64,000 nt of DNA from Arthrobacter sp. NtRootA1 (GTDB lineage: Bacteria > Actinomycetota > Actinomycetes > Actinomycetales > Micrococcaceae). The notes below the pieces were generated by a model. That model saw only the letters and a program-made list of their open reading frames with translations. It had not been told where the DNA came from and searched no databases. The position numbers and the translations under genes were made by a program. The stretch is from the NCBI RefSeq assembly GCF_019976975.1, contig NZ_AP024630.1, forward strand, positions 3,410,001 through 3,474,000. The letters are read 5' to 3'. This document shows, piece after piece, positions 17,576 through 25,109 of this stretch; the first letter of the stretch is position 1, and every line of letters begins with the position of its first letter.

Positions 17576-19201
17576 TCAGGCAGCGACTGCGGCCTCTGAT
17601 TTCAGTTCAAAGCCGCGGTATCCGTTCTCCGTGACGTCCGCGAGGACACCCCGGTAGTTGCCGAGGCCACCCAGGTAGAACAGAACGCTCGGCTTCTTAC
17701 CCGGGATGTTCGCACCGAAGATCCATGATTCCACCTTGGTGAACACCGTCATGTTGGCAATCGTCGTGCAGAGTTCAGTCCACTCGAATTCGGCTTCGGG
17801 GGTGGGCTCGATCGCACGGACGCCGTTCTGCTGCGCGTACTGGATCGTGTCGCTGATCCATTCGACCTGGGTCTCGATGCTTGGCGGCAGGTTCGTGAAG
17901 GGGCCGTTGGGCCCGAGCACCATGAACCAGTTGGGGAAGTTCGCCGTGGCGATTCCGAGGTAGCTGGTGGGCTGCCCGTCCCAGTGGTCGTTGATGTTCA
18001 GTCCGTCGCGGCCCACTATGTCCATGCGCCGGTAGTTGCCGTCCACGGCGTCAAAGCCGGTGGCGAAAACGAGCACGTCCAGTTCGTGCAGGACGCCGTC
18101 CTCAGTCACCACCCCCTTGGCAGTGATTTCACGGATGGGGTTTTCCTTGATGGCCACCGCTTCCACGTTCGGCCGGTTGAAGACCTGGAAGTAGCCGTCG
18201 TCGCACAGCGGGCGGCGGGCGAACAGGCCGGTCGGCGTCAGCTTGCGGGCTGTCTCCGGATCCGCGATGGTCTCGGCGATCTTGTTACGGATGAAGGACG
18301 CTGCAGTCTCGTTGGCGTCCTCGTCCGTGGCGAGGTCCGCGAAGGTTTCGAACATGAAGCGGAAACCGCCGCCGTATTCCCAGGCCTTCTCGTAGACGCG
18401 CTGGCGTTCTTCCGCCGAGACGCTCATCGCCGGCACGGTGCTTTCTTCGAAGCCGAAGGCCACGCCGGATGACTTTACCTGTGCCCAGATGTTGTCGTAG
18501 TCGGCCTTGATCTCGTTGATCTGCTCCGCGGTCGCGGCGCGTTTGCCCACCGGGACGGAGTACTGCGGGGTCCGGACGAAAACGGTCAGGTGTTCCACCT
18601 CCGGCGCCAGGGCCGTGATGACCTGCTGGCCGGTGGAGCCGGTGCCGATGACGCCGACGCGGCGGCCTGCGAGGTCCTTGCCTTCCGGCCAGGCTGCCGT
18701 GTGGATGGTCTCGCCCTCGAAGGTGTCCAGGCCGGGCAGCTTCGGGAGGTTGATGGCCGAGAGCAGTCCGACGGCGTTGACGACGTACGTAGCGCGGTAC
18801 ACCTCACCGGCGTCCGTGGTGACTTCCCACAGCGCTTCGTCTTCCAGGTAAACGGCCGACTTTACTTCGGTGCCGAAACGGAAGTGGCGGCGCAGGTCAA
18901 AGCGGTCCACCACACCTTCGAGGTATTCGAGGATCTCGGGCTGGGTGACGTACGTGTGCTTCCAGGTGCCGTCCTGCAGAAGGTCGCGGTCGAAGGAGAA
19001 ACGGTAGACGTGGCTTTCCGTGTCCGAGAGGGCTCCCGGGTAGCGGTTCCAGTACCAGGTGCCGCCAGGGCCGCCAGCCTTGTCGAAGCCCACCACGGTG
19101 AGGCCCTGTTCGTTGTGAAGCTTGTGGACAGCGTATATGCCGCCGAAGCCGGCGCCAATTACAACGGCGTCAACGGTCTGAAAAGTGTTCTGTGCAGTCA
19201 T
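17576..19201 (-). CDS. chnB: Baeyer-Villiger cyclohexanone monooxygenase
   Basis: 541 residues, the normal length of class B cyclohexanone monooxygenases (FAD and NADPH dependent). The FAD motif GAGFGG is at 16-21, the BVMO fingerprint FEGETIHTAAW at 161-171, and the NADPH motif GTGSTG at 186-191. From the first residues on, the text is very close to the Rhodococcus cyclohexanone monooxygenase used for crystal structures, as far as I can recall it. It inserts oxygen to turn cyclohexanone into caprolactone. It lies between the lactone hydrolase and aldehyde dehydrogenase genes in one operon. Such enzymes also accept cyclobutanone and cyclopentanone. Confidence 0.95.
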   Translation of the reverse strand: MTAQNTFQTVDAVVIGAGFGGIYAVHKLHNEQGLTVVGFDKAGGPGGTWYWNRYPGALSDTESHVYRFSFDRDLLQDGTWKHTYVTQPEILEYLEGVVDRFDLRRHFRFGTEVKSAVYLEDEALWEVTTDAGEVYRATYVVNAVGLLSAINLPKLPGLDTFEGETIHTAAWPEGKDLAGRRVGVIGTGSTGQQVITALAPEVEHLTVFVRTPQYSVPVGKRAATAEQINEIKADYDNIWAQVKSSGVAFGFEESTVPAMSVSAEERQRVYEKAWEYGGGFRFMFETFADLATDEDANETAASFIRNKIAETIADPETARKLTPTGLFARRPLCDDGYFQVFNRPNVEAVAIKENPIREITAKGVVTEDGVLHELDVLVFATGFDAVDGNYRRMDIVGRDGLNINDHWDGQPTSYLGIATANFPNWFMVLGPNGPFTNLPPSIETQVEWISDTIQYAQQNGVRAIEPTPEAEFEWTELCTTIANMTVFTKVESWIFGANIPGKKPSVLFYLGGLGNYRGVLADVTENGYRGFELKSEAAVAA

Positions 19202-19286
19202 GGCGAACTCCTTTGTCGTTCTGATGCAGGGAAAGAAGGTTTTGTGGTGAAGCTAAATGGGAAGGCGCTGCGCGGTGGAGCCGGGG

Positions 19287-20222
19287 TTACTTCCGGTACC
19301 AGGTGGCGAGCTTCTCGAATTCCTCGGCCACGAGGACGGAGCGTCCGGCCAGGAACGGGTAGACGTGCTGCTGGCCCTCGCCGATGGACAGGGTGACATC
19401 CACGCCTGCCGCCGTGGCACGCTCCTCAAGGCGGGTGGCGTTGTCCAGGAGGGATTCCACGCTGCCGGCCGTGACGTAGAGGCGCGGGAATCCGGCGAAG
19501 TCGCCGTACAGCGGGTTGGCCAGCGGGTTCTTCGGATCGATCGTGCCGCCGAGGACACCGGCGATCATGCCTTCGAGCAGTTCGGGGGTGATCAGCGCGT
19601 CCGTATCGTTGTTCGTGACGAGGGTTTCGCCCTTGTTCTCCATGTCCAGCCACGGTGAAAAGGCGATGACCTGGCCGGGGAGGCCCTTGCCCTGTTCCTT
19701 GAGGGAAAGGGCGATGGCGATGGCCAGGTTGCCGCCGGCGGAGTCACCGATGGTGGTGATGTCCTGCGCGCTGATGCCGGATGCGACGAGCGCGTCGAAA
19801 GCTGCCACACCGTCTTCAATCTGGGCCGGGTGCTGGAACTCGGGGGCACGGCGGTAATCCAGGACGAAGCTGACAGCGCCGAGCGCCTTGGCAACGTGGC
19901 CGGCCAGCTTACGGTGGCTGGAGGCCGAACCGACGGCGAATCCGCCGCCGTGAGTGTACAGGAGGACCTTGGTCTGGTCCGCACCCTCGGGCAGGCACCA
20001 GATGCCCGGGACTCCGCCAACGGTGTCCTCGCGGTAAGTGACACCCTCGGGCTCAACGGTGGGCTGGTGCCACTCGTCGAAAATGGAACGGAACAGGCGC
20101 ATGGTCAGGTCCGGCGTGGTGGCCATGATGTTCGCCCAGTCTGCGTACAGATCGCGCAGCACGTCCTGGCCCTCGACGGCGGAGGAGGTAGCGAAGGACT
20201 GTTCGGCAACGTTGGTGCTCAT
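19287..20222 (-). CDS. chnC: Caprolactone hydrolase, HSL-family alpha/beta hydrolase
   Basis: 311 residues. The oxyanion-hole motif HGGG is at 91-94 and the nucleophile Ser161 lies in GDSAGG (159-164). The family is the hormone-sensitive-lipase group, to which the ChnC lactone hydrolases belong. The C-terminal GEGQQHVYPF segment carries the likely catalytic His. It would open caprolactone to 6-hydroxyhexanoate. It is the first gene of the minus-strand operon, 85 bases before chnB, and its start faces chnD across the operator region. The start ATG 20222 has an AAAGGAGA site nearby. Substrate is inferred from context. Confidence 0.88.
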   Translation of the reverse strand: MSTNVAEQSFATSSAVEGQDVLRDLYADWANIMATTPDLTMRLFRSIFDEWHQPTVEPEGVTYREDTVGGVPGIWCLPEGADQTKVLLYTHGGGFAVGSASSHRKLAGHVAKALGAVSFVLDYRRAPEFQHPAQIEDGVAAFDALVASGISAQDITTIGDSAGGNLAIAIALSLKEQGKGLPGQVIAFSPWLDMENKGETLVTNNDTDALITPELLEGMIAGVLGGTIDPKNPLANPLYGDFAGFPRLYVTAGSVESLLDNATRLEERATAAGVDVTLSIGEGQQHVYPFLAGRSVLVAEEFEKLATWYRK

Positions 20223-20475
20223 GAGAGTCTCCTTTGACTTGGTTCTCGTTCTTCCGTATTCGGCGGACCGTATGTGACGGGCGCCACGGTGATTACTTCA
20301 AAGGTAGGTCTGTGTTCCACCCCACATGTGTTCCAATGTGAAACACTGCCCGCAAGCTTCCGATTATTGCCTCAGACACATCAATCATCACCGGACTTGG
20401 TATTGGATGATTACCAAAAAGTTAGCCATGATGAAGGGATATCCTGATACCCCAATCACAATGAGGTGCTCTTCC
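20223..20475. promoter_or_regulatory. Divergent chn promoter region with operator-like word
   Basis: 253 bases between the starts of chnC (minus) and chnD (plus). It contains GTGTTCCAATGTGAAAC at 20328-20344, an imperfect dyad (TGTTCC, five bases, GAAACA), preceded by a second TGTGTTCCAC half-like word at 20311-20320. The identical 17-mer recurs at 25003-25019 before the transporter pseudogene. It is the likely site of the AcoR-like activator encoded after chnD. Confidence 0.6.
20328..20344. promoter_or_regulatory. Operator-like 17-bp word, copy 1
   Basis: GTGTTCCAATGTGAAAC. The dyad arms TGTTCC and GAAACA differ by one base from perfect symmetry. It is identical to 25003-25019, about 4.7 kb away in another intergenic region; the same 17-mer twice by chance in one small cluster is very unlikely. 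Confidence 0.65.
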
Positions 20476-21534
20476 ATGCATGCGTTCGCTGTCCTCCCCG
20501 ATGACCCCACCATTCATGACCTGGAGCTTCCCACGCCAAGCCCTGAAGGCCGGCAGGTCATCCTGAAAGTCGTGCGGGCCGGCGTATGCCACACCGATAC
20601 GCACCTGAGGGAAGGCGGTTACGACCTCGGCAGTCGCGGGCACTTGAGCATGAAGGACCGGGGCATTCAGTACCCGATGGTCCTCGGTCACGAGGTAGTC
20701 GGCGTCGTCGAGAAAGTCGGCGGGGACGTGACCTCCGTCCGGGAAGGCGATGTGCGCCTGATCTACCCCTGGATCGGCTGCGGCGAATGCCGGCAGTGCC
20801 GCGAAGGGCACGACAACCGTTGTGCCGCCGGGCGGAACCTCGGTGTGGCCCGCCACGGCGGCTACGCCGACTACATCCTTGTTCCCGATGAAAAGTACCT
20901 AGTGGACATCGATGGAATCGATCCGAGCTGGGCTGCCACGCTGGCATGCTCAGGTCTCACAGCCCACAGCGCCGTGGACAAGGTACTCCCCCTCGAACCG
21001 GACGAGCCGGTGGTCATCTTCGGCGCCGGAGGCCTTGGCCTAACGGCCATCGCGATCCTCCGCGCCCGGGGCCACCGCAACATTTGCGCGGTGGATGTCG
21101 CCGAACGCAACCTCACACTGGCCCGCGACATGGGCGCCACCAGCACCGTCCTCTCAGGAAAAAACAGCGGGGCTGGGGACATCCAGCAGGCAATCGGCGG
21201 CCCCGCCAGCGCCGTCGTCGATTTCGTCAACAACGGAGTAACCGCCACCGCCGCATTCGATGTCCTCGCCAAGGCAGGCACCATGATCCAGGTGGGACTC
21301 TTCGGCGGTGAAGTCACCCTCCCCACCGCAATGCTGGCCCTGCGCATGATCCGGATTGAAGGCAGCTTCGTTGGGACGCTCTCGCAGCTCCAGGATCTGG
21401 TCCGGATCGCACAGACCGGCGAACTGCCCACCATCCCCGTCGTGGAACGCACACTGTCCGCGGCCGAAGTGTCCCGCGCCCTGGACGACCTGACCACCGG
21501 CGGCGTGGCTGGACGCATCGTCCTGACTGCTTGA
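20476..21534 (+). CDS. chnD: Zinc alcohol dehydrogenase, 6-hydroxyhexanoate dehydrogenase
   Basis: 352 residues, medium-chain zinc alcohol dehydrogenase. AGVCHTDTH and GHEVVG hold the catalytic zinc ligands, the cluster C-x2-C-x2-C-x7-C in the GCGECRQC region holds the structural zinc, and GAGGLG binds NAD. The phrases RGIQYPMVLGHE and LIYPWIGCGECR closely parallel Acinetobacter ChnD as I recall it. It would oxidise 6-hydroxyhexanoate to 6-oxohexanoate. ATG 20476 is chosen because GAGGTG precedes it and relatives begin with MHA or MHC; upstream in-frame ATG codons exist. The regulator gene follows after 10 bases. Confidence 0.88.
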   Translation: MHAFAVLPDDPTIHDLELPTPSPEGRQVILKVVRAGVCHTDTHLREGGYDLGSRGHLSMKDRGIQYPMVLGHEVVGVVEKVGGDVTSVREGDVRLIYPWIGCGECRQCREGHDNRCAAGRNLGVARHGGYADYILVPDEKYLVDIDGIDPSWAATLACSGLTAHSAVDKVLPLEPDEPVVIFGAGGLGLTAIAILRARGHRNICAVDVAERNLTLARDMGATSTVLSGKNSGAGDIQQAIGGPASAVVDFVNNGVTATAAFDVLAKAGTMIQVGLFGGEVTLPTAMLALRMIRIEGSFVGTLSQLQDLVRIAQTGELPTIPVVERTLSAAEVSRALDDLTTGGVAGRIVLTA

Positions 21535-21544
21535 GAATGGGAAA

Positions 21545-23389
21545 GTGATATACAAATCACACCGCGAAGACGCTGTCCGCAGCGCCCGCGAACGGCTGAT
21601 CACTGAGGGCCTCGTCCGCGCCTCCGTTCCCGCGTCCCTGGTGGCCGAGGAAATCGAGCAGAGCTGGCGGCGCTCGGTCTCGCACCACGTCAATCCCGCC
21701 GCCGGGCCCCACATCCTCGGCGAGATCGATCCGGACAGCGCCATCCTGCGTGCCGCCGGCAGGATCCTGGACCAGTGGGAAAACAACCTCACGGACACCC
21801 GGATGGCCCTTTTCCTCGCCGACGAGGACGGCCGGATCGTATCCCGCCGCATTGTGGACGCCCAGGATGAGCGAACCCTCGACGGTGCCAATGCGGCAGA
21901 AGGTTTTGTCTTCTCCGAACAAGCCCTGGGCACCAACGGCCTGGGCACACCCATCGAGGGACGCGGCGCGGTTTTCGTCCGCGGCAGCGAACATTTCAAC
22001 GAGGCCCTGTCCCGGCTGGCTTGTGCCGGGGCTCCCATCAAACACCCCATCACCGGCCGGATCGTGGGCTCACTCGCCGTTGCCTCCCACGTTGACGCCT
22101 CCAGTCCCCTGATGGTGTCCATGGCCCGGCAGGCCGGTTACCAGATTGCCGAAGCGCTTGAGCTGATGGCCGATTCCCGGAACCTCGAGCTGGCCCGGAC
22201 CTACCGCCAGTTCCGATCCTCCAAGCACCCGGTCCTGGTCATGAACTCCGAAACAGTTATGACGGACCTGCCCGCCCTGGCCCACTTTGACGCGGAATCC
22301 CATGCCTATCTGTGGGAGATGCTGCGCCTGCACCACTGGGACCAGGACAAACTGCAGCTGGAACTCCCCGTGCTGGGCACCGAGGCCATGGTTCGGCGCC
22401 TCGGCCGCGCCGGCCAGGATGCGATCTTCGCGCTGGAGTTCATGGAGCCGGCAAGTACCATCACCGAGGCCGGGGTCGCGGTGGTCCACAACCAGGGCCA
22501 TACCGCGACGCGGACGCCCACGCCCGCACTCCGCGACGTGCTCGATGGGCTGTCCTCCCGCCAGGCCCGGCCCACCCCCTACAGCGTGGTCCAACAGCAG
22601 CTCACCGCCGCTGCTGCCGTCGGAGGGCTGATTCGTGTGGTTGGCGGACCCGGAGCCGGGAAGCGACACCAGGCATCGAAGTGGCTGCGGAAGCACACCG
22701 GCCAGGAGCCCAGGTCTTTCAGCGCCGGCGACCTCGTTTCCGACGAAACGTCCTGGGCAGGCATGGAGTCCGCGTTAAGCGAAGGCTGCGGGATCGTGGT
22801 CGTCGGAGGAGGCAGCCCCGCCGGTGAGCTGCCCGGCCGACTGGCGGCATTCGCGCAGGTTGCCCGTCCCGGTGTCCACCCGGGCGCGCGCGTCATCCTA
22901 ACTGAACGCACCAGCGGTCCAGCCACCCCCGGCTACGAAGCCGAAGGCCTGCCGGCGCCGGTGCGCGTTCCCTCCCTCGCGGAACTGCGCGGCGAGCTCC
23001 CCGACGTCGTGAGGGAAGTCTCGGCCGAGCTCTTCCCGGGGGCACCGGCTCCACGCTTCTCCCCCGCCGCCCTCCAATGCCTGCTGGCCTGGCGCTGGCC
23101 CGGCAACGCGGCCGAGCTGACCCGGCTTCTCGCCGGCCTGCATCGGTCGGCCGCCGGCGGCCTGATCCAGACCAAGGACCTGCCAGCGACCATGCGTCAG
23201 CCTTCTTTGTCCTCGCTGAGCCGTTATGAGCAGTCCGAGCGCGATACCATCGTTGCCGCCCTGGCCGAAGCGGACGGAAACAAGTCCCGCGCCGCGGAAA
23301 TCCTTGGCATTGGCCGCACCACGATGTACCGCAAGATGCGTGCCCTGAAAATTTCTGACGACGAACGCATGATCGCTCCCGGGGCGTAA
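21545..23389 (+). CDS. AcoR-like transcriptional activator without sigma-54 contact motif
   Basis: 614 residues from a GTG start 10 bases after chnD. Residues about 60-210 form a GAF sensor domain. Residues about 330-540 are a degenerate AAA+ segment with a P-loop-like GGPGAGKRH near 366, but without the GAFTGA loop by which true enhancer-binding proteins contact sigma-54. Residues about 565-605 are a Fis-type helix-turn-helix (GNKSRAAEILGIGRTTMYRKM). Actinobacteria lack sigma-54, and such altered AcoR relatives are known there. Position and the shared 17-bp word make it the likely regulator of the chn genes, with a pathway ketone or alcohol as possible effector. Confidence 0.85.
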   Translation: MIYKSHREDAVRSARERLITEGLVRASVPASLVAEEIEQSWRRSVSHHVNPAAGPHILGEIDPDSAILRAAGRILDQWENNLTDTRMALFLADEDGRIVSRRIVDAQDERTLDGANAAEGFVFSEQALGTNGLGTPIEGRGAVFVRGSEHFNEALSRLACAGAPIKHPITGRIVGSLAVASHVDASSPLMVSMARQAGYQIAEALELMADSRNLELARTYRQFRSSKHPVLVMNSETVMTDLPALAHFDAESHAYLWEMLRLHHWDQDKLQLELPVLGTEAMVRRLGRAGQDAIFALEFMEPASTITEAGVAVVHNQGHTATRTPTPALRDVLDGLSSRQARPTPYSVVQQQLTAAAAVGGLIRVVGGPGAGKRHQASKWLRKHTGQEPRSFSAGDLVSDETSWAGMESALSEGCGIVVVGGGSPAGELPGRLAAFAQVARPGVHPGARVILTERTSGPATPGYEAEGLPAPVRVPSLAELRGELPDVVREVSAELFPGAPAPRFSPAALQCLLAWRWPGNAAELTRLLAGLHRSAAGGLIQTKDLPATMRQPSLSSLSRYEQSERDTIVAALAEADGNKSRAAEILGIGRTTMYRKMRALKISDDERMIAPGA

Positions 23390-23409
23390 CCCGTGAACCG
23401 GTCCACCTC

Positions 23410-23464
23410 CTCCACAATGAACAAGACCCCCGACGCTGCGTCGGGGGTCTTGTTCATTGTGGAG
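23410..23464 (+). terminator. Strong intrinsic terminator, 26-bp perfect stem
   Basis: The arm at 23410-23435 (starting CTCCACAATGAACAAG) pairs perfectly with 23439-23464 around a CTG loop. It lies 20 bases after the activator gene and would stop transcripts from both directions, separating the chn unit from the transporter pseudogene. Confidence 0.85.
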
Positions 23465-23536
23465 TCCTGCGGACTAACTCATGACGGCGTCAGATCGCTT
23501 GGACTCGGCAGGTTCAGCCGGGGGCAGGCCAGGGCA

Positions 23537-24858
23537 TCAACCCGCGGACCGCCAAGCAGTTCCGTGGGAGTCTTCGCCGTCTCGGGCATTCCCAGCACCG
23601 ACCAGCACCGCAACAGCATCGATCGCGGCGGCCACCGCACCGAAGATGGCCACCGGCAGCCAGCCTGACGGGCCGGGGAGAAGGAGCATTGCCGCGACCA
23701 TCGGAGCGAATCCGGCCAGGAGGTCGCCCAGCTGGTTGCTGACGGCCATGCCCGTGAACCGGACGGGTGCCGGGAACTGCTCGGCGAAGAAGGACGTCCA
23801 CACGCCGTTGTAGCAGCTGAAGAAGAGTGTCATCTTGACGAAGGCGAACAGCGCGATCATCAGGATGTCCGTCGTCGAAATCGCCCAGAGGTACCCGAAT
23901 AGCGTGAGCGTTCAGCCGGCGGAGGAAATCAGCATGGTCGGCTTGCGGCCGATGACGTCAGAGAGGTAACTGTCCGCGGGGATGCCAACGATCGAGAGCG
24001 CAATGGCCCCGGAGATGACGCCGAGCATCGCGCTGCGGTCAACGCCAACCGAGGTGGCCTAGGACAGGCCTGAACACGGCGAACAGCGTCTGCATGGCTG
24101 CCATCAGCGAGGATCCGGCCACACAGATGACGGAGCGCCAGGGGTGCTCGAACACATCGCTCAGCGGCAGCCTCCGAACGGCGCTTTCTTCCTTCGCTTC
24201 GGCAAACACCGGGGTCTCGTCCAGGTGGCTGCGAACGTAGTAGGTGATGACCACGACGACGGCGCTAAGCCAGAAGGGAACCCGCCAGCCCCAGCCGTAG
24301 AGGTGCTGGCGCTCGGCCGGGCAGGAGCGCCACAGGGAGGAAGACGATAATCGCCAGCGAGCAGCCGACGGCGTAGCCGACCATAACGAAGCTGGTGAAG
24401 AACCCGCGCTTGCCCACGGGGAATGCTCTACGGTCAGGGTCGAGGATCCCGCGGATTCGGCGCCCGCGGAGAAGCCCTGGACCACGCGCAGCACCACCAG
24501 CAGCGCCGGAGCCAACAGGCCCATCTGGTCAAACGTCGGTAGACCCGATGGCGAAGGAGGCAACCCCCATCATGACCACCGTGGCAAGCATGACCCGCTT
24601 GCGGCCAAGGCGGTCGCCGAAGTGACCCATCACCATCGCGCCGACGGGCCGGGCCACGTAGCCCACCGCGAAGGTGGCGAACGATCCGACCAAGGCAACG
24701 GCGGGGTCGCTGGACGGAAAGAACAGCACCTTGAAAACGAGCGCCGCTACGGCACCGTAGACGAAAAAGTCGTAGTACTCGAGTGCGCTGCCGAGGAGTG
24801 CAGCCGTCGCCGCTCGACGAGGGGTCATCGCAGGAGGCGACGAGGTGCTTCTAGTCTT
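23537..24858 (-). pseudogene. MFS metabolite:proton symporter, multiply disrupted
   Basis: The pieces form one 12-helix transporter of the metabolite:H+ symporter (ShiA/ProP-like) group: ALEYYDFFVYGAVAALVF and GHFGDRLGRKRVM near the start, VVQGFSAGAESAGS, a central YGWGWRVPFWLSAVVV, and a C-terminal CYNGVWTSFFAEQFPAPVRFTGMAVSNQLGDLLAG. At least four frame changes are needed (near 24545, 24425, 24310 and 24060) and a TGA interrupts at 23912-23914. The expected start codon after the AAGGAG site appears to be AAG at 24856-24858 instead of ATG. The gene is dead. Its promoter carries the second copy of the chn operator word, so it was probably the uptake system for a pathway substrate or acid. Confidence 0.85.
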
Positions 24859-24885
24859 GGGGTTCTCCTTCTTGGGGTTCTCCTT
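24856..24885 (-). repeat. 15-bp perfect tandem duplication at the pseudogene start
   Basis: CTTGGGGTTCTCCTT occurs twice head to tail (24856-24870, 24871-24885). On the minus strand each unit carries AAGGAG, so the ribosome binding site of the transporter pseudogene is duplicated. Confidence 0.8.
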
Positions 24886-25002
24886 TAAAACAGACTGGGA
24901 GGTCAGCAGGGCAAGGTGCCAAGCATGCGTTGCCGCGGACGCCACCAATGTGATGGCCGACACGGCATCCGCCTCCACAGTAGAGGCGTGATTCAGCCCA
25001 CA

Positions 25003-25019
25003 GTGTTCCAATGTGAAAC
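25003..25019. promoter_or_regulatory. Operator-like 17-bp word, copy 2
   Basis: GTGTTCCAATGTGAAAC, identical to 20328-20344, same orientation on the plus strand. It lies between the transporter pseudogene (minus) and the GAF/PucR regulator (plus), about 145 bases before the former's likely start. Confidence 0.65.
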
Positions 25020-25109
25020 GGTGGCATCAGCGCCTGTGCCAAAGCCCACCGACTTCCGCTGCTGAACCTCGCCCTCGCTGGTCCAGGGAATTCGTGAAAA
25101 ACTCTAAGT

